Origin: Methylorubrum rhodesianum
GTDB lineage: Bacteria > Pseudomonadota > Alphaproteobacteria > Rhizobiales > Beijerinckiaceae
Direction: 5' to 3'
DNA: 64,000 nt
Assembly (NCBI RefSeq): GCF_014199985.1
Contig: NZ_JACHOS010000001.1
Location: 248,001-312,000, forward strand
Below, one piece after another: positions 23,301 to 32,300 of this stretch (within the stretch, counting starts at the first letter, position 1; every line of letters starts with the position of its first letter). The notes below the pieces were generated by a model. It saw only the letters and a program-made list of their open reading frames with translations, had not been told where the DNA came from and ran no database searches. Both the position numbers and the translations under genes were made by a program.

Positions 23301-26300
23301 AGGATGTTGGGGTGGCCGTAATATTTGCCCTGCTCGACGGTGAAGAAATAGTCGTCTTGAGTCGGCGAGTTGACGATGACCTGGCTGCCGGCTTGTGTCG
23401 GGTCGTCGAAAGTCTTGCCGCCCGACGCCGTGCCGTTTGTGGGCATGTAGAGGTGGCCGTTGGAGTGCCAGACGAGATCGTAGGCGTTGCGGATGCCGGT
23501 GGCGTAGATCTTGAGGACGGCATCCGCCGCATAGGGGTTGTAGAAGCCCGGATAGGTGCCGTCGCTATTGAAGCTCGAGAGCGGGTTCTGCGTGGTCGGA
23601 AGCGTCACCGGCTCCGTGCGCACGTCGAAGCCGCCGGCGGGTGCCTTGCGGGTCGGGTCGATCTCAAGAACGGAGGCATTGAGCAGCCGCTCGGGCCGGT
23701 TACCCCAGGCGCCGTCGGGCGCACCTGCAGCCGAGTTCGACCCTTGGGACAGGTAGAGGAGGTAGGCCGGCTCACCAGCCTGCCCCGCATCGGGGTTGGC
23801 GCGGAACTCCAGGCTGTTGGTGACGTGGTCACCGCCCGAACGCGGCAGACCGGTGATATAGGTCTCGGCGGTGGCACCCGTGAACGAACCGTTCTGTCCC
23901 AGGGTGATCTTGCTTACCCGGCCGGAGAATTCCGGCGTGTCGAACGCCTTGTTCTCGCGCGGGATCGGATAGTTGTCACTGATCCAAATCGTGTTCGGGT
24001 CGGTCAGGTCGAAGGTAAACCCGATGATTCCGCGCCGATCCTCGCCCGACTGCAGGTAGTCGAGGGTGAGGCTTTCCTTCGACGCCTTGTTGATCGAGCC
24101 GTCCTGGTTGACGCTCCAACGGAAAATCTCGCCCATGATGGTCGCGACGTAGAGTTTTCCGTCGGGGCCGAACTCGATCGAGGTGAAGCCCCCGGCGCCG
24201 TCGACGAAACCGTTGAGGAGCGTCGATGTCGTGAAGGCGACCTCGCGTGCCACCTCCGTCGGCGCCACGCCGGTCACGAAGGTCGTCGTGAGATCCTGCA
24301 TCTGGCGGATGGCGGCTGCGGCATCCGTGATGCTGCCGAGGTCGAGCACGTCCTCGACCTTCAGGGTGTAGCTGGTATTGGCCTTCAGCGCCTGTAGCGG
24401 ACGGATCGTCAGCGAATCGGCGCCGCCGGAGATCTGCACGTTGATCGCGACCTCCTGGCCGGTCAGCGTTTCGACGAGCTTGATACCCTCGACATGGGCG
24501 ATGTTCGGGCCGCGGTGGTTCGGCGCCTGCACATTGACGCCGACGACGAAGCTCGACAGCGGGTTGATGCCGGTCGGCAGTTGCCCGTTCTCACCGAGCG
24601 CGATCGAGACCTGATCGTTCAGGTAGGCGGCGCGCGGCGCGGCGAAGGTCGAGTAGTCGAGATCCGCCGTCCGTCCGTCGGTCGGCGTGAGGTCGGGCAG
24701 GCGGTCGATCTCGAGATACTGGATCTCGGTGTTGGTGCCACCGATCGAGTCGATCGTCAGACGCCCGTCGGAGACCTGCACGATGCCGGTGACCAGCGTC
24801 GAGCGGAAGCCGCCGCCGTTCTGCGAGCCGTCGATCGGGTTGACCGGCACCCAGGAGGGCATGAAGCGCTTGCCCTCGATGTTGAGGGCGTAGTTGCTGT
24901 CGAAGGCGCCCGCGGTGTCGCCGATCGAAAGCTTGACCTGATAGGTCCCGTTGGCGAGCGCCATCTCCCAGGCCCGCGCCCCAGCCGCACCGGCGCCCGG
25001 ATACTCGAAATGGGCATAGGTCTTCTGGAGGTTGGACGCGCCCGTGACGATGTTCTTGTACCAGTGGGCGTTGGCAGGCTGGGCGGCCGCGATGGTACCG
25101 TTGGCGGTGCCGTCGGCGACGCTCGCCTCGGTCACCCAGCCGTAGCTGAAGCCGTTGCCGCGGTCGCCGTAGGCGGCACCCGTGTCGGCGAGGTAACCGG
25201 CGGGCGTGACGTAACCGGCGGGCAGGCCCTGCGTGGTCTGCCCCGGGGCCGGCTCGAAGTTGATCTTGACGACCTGCTCGAACAGCTCGCGGCCGCGCGG
25301 GTCGACCGGGGAGCCGTCTCGGCTGATCGTGACGCTGTCGATGTTGGGACCGTTATCGATCGTGTTCGCGATTCTCACCGTGTTGGCGCCGGCCGCCAGA
25401 TCGATCTCGACAGTCGCGGTCTGCCAGTTGTCCCAGCCGTTCACGCTGGTGCCGGGGAACGAGAGCGACTTGGTGACGCCGTTCACCGTCACCGTCATCG
25501 CGCGATCGACCTGCGGGTTGCCACCGTTCGAGTAGCGGAACGCAAAGGTGTAGGTGCCGGCTTGCGGAGCCGTGAGGTTGAACGAGGCCGCATCACCGGC
25601 CTGCGCGCCCATGTCGAGGTAGCCGGCACCGGTGAAGCCGTCCCACAGCCCGTCACCGTTGACGTCGCGCAGCAGCGGAAGGGTCGGCTCCTTGTTGGCG
25701 AGCGTGCGCGCCTGGGTGATCGCGTTGCCGGTTCCGGTCGTGTCGATCGGCGTGAAGGTCTCGGCCTCGATCGTGAGCAGGAAGGGCTGCGGCTGGCTCG
25801 GCCCGCTTCCCTGGTGGACGAAGCGGATCTCGTCGATGTTCGGCCCGGCAATCCCTCCGGTCGGGATCGCCAGCGCGATCGTATTCGCGCCGGCCTTCAG
25901 GGTCAGCTCGACCGTCTTCTCGACCCAGGATTCCCATCCGGACGCAGTCGCGCCGGTGCCGATCACCGGACCGGGAACGAAATCGACCGAGAGCGCCGTG
26001 CCGCCGTTGAGCCGCAGGTCGAGTGGCCGATTGGCTGTGCCGCCGTTGGCATAGCGGAAGGTGACGAGATAGGTGCCGGCTGCGGGCGCATCGACGTTCA
26101 CCGTCATAGCGTCGCCCGCATTGGCACCGAAATCCATGTACGCGCCGCCGACCGCACCAGCCCGGTAATTGCCGGTCGCATCCGGATGGGCCGCGTCCAC
26201 CACACGGGTGAAGTCGGTGTTGGTCGGAAGGCCGGTATCCTGGACTGTGACCTTCGTGGCGTCCTCGGCCTGGATTGTGAAGGGCGCCACCGTCACGGTG

Positions 26301-29300
26301 CCCCCGATCACGATCGACATCGAGGATGAGGCCACATTGCCGGCACCATCGGTCACGTAGACCCGCGCCGTGTAGGATCCCGCCGCGAGGCCGGAGCCGT
26401 CCGCGACGAAGTCACCGTCCGCATCGGGCCGGACGAGCGTGCGGGTGACGCCGTTGTCGAAGCTGATCTCGGTCTTGACGATATCCGCGTCGACGCCCGC
26501 GATCTTGAAGTTGATCGACTCCTTCGCCGCTCCCGTCAGCTCGCCGGTCGGACCGGAGAGGAACAGGGGGATGTCGTCGGCATCCGCCGAGACGTCGGCC
26601 GGTGCCTGCGGCTTGCTGAGCGTCAGGCTGTCGATGTTGGGGCCGTTGACGCGCCCGGCAGGGATCGCGAGCGAGAGGGTGTTCGCCCCCGCCGCGAGAG
26701 TGACGGTCACCGACTTGGTGACCCAGACGTTGAAGCCGTCGACCGCGGTCGTACCGCTCGCCGGCGTTCCGGTGCTCGCGAACTCGACCAGAGTCGCGGC
26801 TCCGGTGCCGACCGCCAGGTCGAGGGCCCGGGCGTCGCCGGACGCGTAGCGGATGGAAAGCTCGTAGGTCCCGGCCTCCGCCACAGTCACCACGAAGCTG
26901 GCCCGGTCCCCGGCATCGTTGCCGAAGTCGAGGTAGCCGGTCCCGGTATAGCCCGCCCGCAGCCCGTACTGGTCGAGGATCTTGGTGGCGCCGGGCGTCT
27001 CCGGATTCGCCGTCATGGTCCGCAGCAGCGTCGAGTTGGCATCGGGCGCCTGCGTCAGGGTGACGGTGGCAGCCTCACCCTGGATCACGATGGGCTCAAA
27101 CGGCTCCGGAGCCCCGGGCTGCTCGACCGTGACCGTGAATGCCACGGGCGTCGAGGCGAGTTCGCCGTCGCTGGCGATGGCTTCGATCGCGTAGGCGCCT
27201 GGCGCAACGCTCGGCGCAACCCGCAGGACGTTGCCGTCGAGGACGATTCCGGTCGGCAGCGCGCCGCCACCCGCGAGACGGACGGACAGCGTCGTGGCAT
27301 CACCCGCATCCGGGTCGGCGGCCGTGAGCACCGCGAGGCTGACCTCGCCGCCGGTGTCGCTCTGGAAGACTTGGGCCGCGATGGTGCCGGTCAGCGTCGG
27401 CGCCTCGTTGACGTCGGTGACCGACAGCGTAACCTGCGCGGTCGTTGTCGCGCCGCGGGCATCGGTGGCCACGACGCTGACGCTCGTGCCGTGATCCGTC
27501 TCGTGGTTGAGGCTCGCGCCGGCGGCCAGACGCAGCTCGGTCTGGCCGGTCGTGGTGTTTCGGACCACGACGAAGCGCGGATCCGACACCGTGAAGCTGA
27601 CGGCGTCACCCTCCGCGTCCGTGGCCGAGAGCAGGCCGACGAGGGCGCCCGCGGCGTTCTCGGCCACCGCTCCCGTGAGGCTGATGCCGGTCGGCGCGGC
27701 GTTCGGAGCCTCGACGCGCTCGAAGGTGAAGCGGTCGATGCGCAGGGACTCGCCCCCGATCGCCTGGCCGTCGAGCGTCATGACGCTGCCGGCCTCGACG
27801 CGGACGATCGTGTCGAAGGTGATCGCCTTGAGGTTGCCCGGGTTCGCGGCCGTTCCGCGTGGCGCCAGCGGGTCGACGAACGTGCCCGGACCCGCGTCGT
27901 TAAGGACGACGGTCGAGGTTCCGCCGATCCGCAGCGGGGTGCCGTCGACCGAGAGCGTGAAGGTGCTGGCGCCGTCCGTCTCGTCGAAGACGTAGGCGGT
28001 GACCCGGTAGAAGCCGTCGGCGAGGCCGTTGGCCGCGAGGTTGGTCGAGACCGATCCGGCATCGCCCTGATTGAGCAGGATCAGCCGGTTGCCGGAGGCG
28101 GCGGTGGCCCCGGTGGCGAAGAAGCCGTCGGCGATCGAGATCCCCGTGAGGGCCTCGGCCTCGACCGAGACGACGTTGCCCGCGCCCGACGCCTCAACGA
28201 CGAAGGTCAGGGTGAGCGTGTCGGACAGGCCGGTCGGATCGGTCGCCCGGACCTTCACGGCGAAGGTGCCCGACGCGATCGGGGTGCCGCTGACATAGCC
28301 CTCCGCGTTCACGCTCAGGCCCGGCGGCAGATCCTCGATCGTGAAGGTGAGTGCCTCGCTCTCGGGATCGCTGAAGAACGACGACAGTGCGTTGATGTCG
28401 AAGCCGGAAAAGGCCGTGCCGACGCGACCGAAATACGGTTCAAGCGCCACATCCTCGGCCACAGGTGCCTTGTTGACGTGCGTCACCGTCAGCGAGAAGT
28501 TGTCCTCCGCAAACGCCGTCCCATCGCTCGCCCGCACCGTGACGGTGAAGACGCCGTCGCCGAGGGCCGCGACATCGCCGGAAAGGATACCGTCGGTGAT
28601 CGTCAGGCCGCTTTGCGGGACGACGACACCGGCCGCATTCTTCACCTCGAGCGTGTAGGTCAGCGCGTCGCCGTCCGGATCGAGGAACGGCAGGTCGATC
28701 TCGAGCGAGCCGGTCTCCGGGATCGTACGGTCGGCAATGCCGCCGCCGACCACCACCGGCGCGGCATTCGCGTCGGCCGCCTCCACGAACCGCATGTTCG
28801 TGTAGGTGGAGGAGCCTAGGTCCGGACGGCTGTCGTCGTCGTTGATGACGACCAGCGACGTCAGGGTCTTGCCGGCATGGGCGCCGAGGTCGATGACGAA
28901 GCGCACCGTCCCGTCGCCGTTCGGAGTGCCCGAGCCGCGCAGATCGATGAACCCGCCCTGGGTCTGGCTGCCGCCGAGCTGATAGATGCTGGCATCCGCG
29001 TCGAACGGATCCTCGTCGAGGTCGAAGCCGATCGCCACGATCTCCGGAAGTTCGCCTCCGGTTCCGACGCGCAGGTCGAATTCGAGCTTCGTTGCTTCCG
29101 TGATCGTGTAGCTGCCGATGCTGACGCGCTTCCAGAAGTTGCCGTCGAGCGTCAACGAATCGGGGGTGGCCGTGACCGTGCCGCCATCCTGCGGCCGATC
29201 CTGGGACGAGTAGGGCGTGATTGCCCCGAAGACGATCGGCACCGGTCCGCCCTCGGCGACGTCGGTGACGGAGACGCCGACGGTCCTGACAGTGGTGAGG

Positions 29301-32300
29301 CTGCCGTCGCTCACCGCCACCTCGACGTTGAAAATCTTTCCGGCGGCGAGCGCCTCGAAGTCTGGCGCAACCTTGAAGGTTAGCGCGCCCGTCCGGGCGT
29401 CGATCGCGAACAGACCGTTGTCGGTCGCCGCGTTCGCGGTCAGCGCGTAGGTTAGCGCGTCGCTGTCCACGTCGGTTGCCGACACGATGCCGACGGCCGT
29501 CTGGTTCTCCGCGGCCGAAAGCGCGGTCGTGGTGATCACCGGCGCCTCGTTGACGTTGGTGACCGCGACCGCGAGCGTCTCCAGGGTCCGTCCGGTGCCA
29601 TCGAACGCCTCGACCTCAACCGTGTAGGGACCGGCGCCGCGCGCGCCCTCGAAATCGGGCGCGGCCTTGAAGCTCAGCGCACCCGTCCGCGCATCGATGG
29701 CGAATAGGGCGTTGTCGGTCGCCGTGTTCGCGGTCAGGGCGAAATCAATCCGGTCGCCGTCGAGGTCGCTCGCCGTCACCGTTCCGACAGTCACCGTTCC
29801 CTCGGCAACCGTGAAGCCGGCCTCCGTCACGACGGGTAGCGCGTTCGGGGCCGTGAAGGTCGCGGTCGAGCCCTGGCGCGTGATCGCGATCGCGTCGAGG
29901 TTGGGACCTGACGTGAAGCCCGCCGGAATCGCGAAGGCGATGGTGTGCGTGCCGGCGGCGAGCTGCACCGTGACCTTCTGCACGGACCAGTCATTGAAGC
30001 CGTCCGCTGTGCCGACCCCATCCGGATCGGTCGAGAGGAAGGGCAGGTTGGGCTGCGCCACGCCATCGAGCCGGAAGGCGAGCGGGCGATTGCCGGCGGA
30101 AGCATAGCGGATGTGGATATCGTAGCTGCCGGCTTCCGCGACGGTGAAGCTATAGCTCGCGGTGTCTCCGGGCGTGTTGCCGAAGTCGAGATAGCCGCTG
30201 CCGGTAAAGCCCGGCCGCAATCCGTTGACGAGACCGGCTGCGTTCGACGTCTCCTTGTTCCAGGGATTGCGGATGACGGTGTCGTTCGTGTCCGCGTCGG
30301 TGTCCACAATCGTCAGACGCCCGGCCTCGGCCTGGATCATGATCTGCTCGAAGGGCTCGGGCATGGGAGGAGCCTGGATCGTGAGGGTGAAGGGGACGGC
30401 GGTGGAGGTCAGTTGGCCGTCGGTCGCGAAGACCTCGACCGCGTAGGCGCCAGGCGCGACGCCTGCCGCGACGGTCACCGCCCCGCCGCTGAGCCTGATG
30501 CCGGAGGGCAGATCCCCTCCGCCGGCCAGACGCAGCCCGAGCGCGGGCGTGGTGCCGTCCGGATCGATCGCCACGAGGCCCGCCAGCGACACCGACCCGC
30601 CGCTCGCCGGAACGCTGACCGGAGTCAGTGCACCCGTCAGCGTCGGCGCCTCGTTCACGTTGGTGACGGAGAGCGTGACAGATTGGGTGAGCCCATCGAC
30701 GGACACTGAAACTTCGGGCCGCGCGCCTTCGAAGTTCAGACTTTGCCCCTCGCGCAGCGCCAGTTGCAGCGCGCCCGCGCTGCCGATGACGTGGAACTTT
30801 GCGGCATCCGCGCCCGACACTGCAACGTCTCTTGGACCGTAGAGGCTGTCGATGTCGCTGATCGCGATGTTGGCCACGACTGCGCCGGACACGTTCTCGG
30901 CCACCGGCACGGCGGTCAGGCTCAGCGCGGTCGCGGCATCGTTCACCGCCGTGACAGCAACAGCGAGGGAAGCGGAGGCGGAGAGCGCGGGCGAGCCGCC
31001 GTCGGTGACGGTGTAGGCGATGTCCGCTTGGCCGTAGAAGTTGGCAGCCGGGGTGAAGGTGATGACGGTGCCGTTGACCGAGACCGTCCCCTGCTCAGTC
31101 GGAACCGTGGCCGTAACGGTGAGGGGATCGCCTGCGTTGGCGTCCCGGATCAAGCCGGCGACATCGATGGAGACGGTGGTGTCCTCGCGGGTCTCGGCAG
31201 TACCATCCTGAGCCGTCGGCGCGACGTTCGTCTGGGATGCAGGCGCGTCGTCGGACGGATCGTTGGCGACCACGAGCGTCACGGTCCGAGTAAGATCGCC
31301 GACCGTCACCGTGATCTCAGGCCAATCGCTTTCGAAATCCAGGGATACGCCGTCGCGCAGCGCCACCTGCAGGGCGCCATCGTTCATGATGACGCGGAAC
31401 AGAGCGAGATCCGCTTCCGACAGGGCGACGTCGTCCGGGCCGTAGTTGGTGTCGATGTCGCTGATCGCGATGTTGGCCACGACCGCGCCGGGCACGTTCT
31501 CGGCCACCGGCACGGCGGTCAGGCTCAGCGCGGTCGCGGCATCGTCCACTGCCGTGACGGTCACCGCGACGGCGGCAGTGGCCGAGCGGACGGGCGAGCC
31601 GCTGTCGGTGACGGTGTAGGCGATATCCGCTTGGCCGTAGAAGTTGGCAGCCGGGGTGAAGGTGATGACGGTACCGTTGACCGAGACCGTACCCTGCTCG
31701 GTCGGAACCGTGGCGGTGACGGTGAGGGTGTCGCCCGCGTTGGCGTCCGCGATCAGGCGGGCGACGTCGATGGAGACAGCGGTATCCTCGCTGGTCTGGG
31801 CGGTACCATCCTGAGCCGTCGGCGCGAGATTCGGCGAGGGCGCGGGCGCATCGTCCGATGGATCGTTGGCGACCGTGAGCACGAAGGATTTTTCGACGGA
31901 CAGGCCGTCTGCATCGGTCGCGACGAGCCGAAGCGGGATGCTGGAGCCCGCCTCGAAATCGAGGGCTTGGTCAGCACGGAGCTTGAGCTCGCCGTTCACG
32001 ACTTCGAGGCGGGTGCTGACGCTCTCACCCTCAAAGACCTTGATGGTGTGTGCAGTGGAGTCGGCGTCGGTGACGCTCACGAGGCCGACCACGGCCCCGG
32101 GGAGGTTCTCACCCACTGTTAGCTTGGCGAGTGTGATGTCGGACGGGGCAACCGGCTCGGGCTCAAAGGCCTCCACCAGCACGAACTCGAACTTGTCGAT
32201 GTTGGGTCCGTTCGTGCCAGAGAGGCGAAGAACGGTGGTACCCGCCTTGAGCGTCACATTTACGGTCAGGGAGGACTTTGCCCATCCTTCCCATCCAGTC

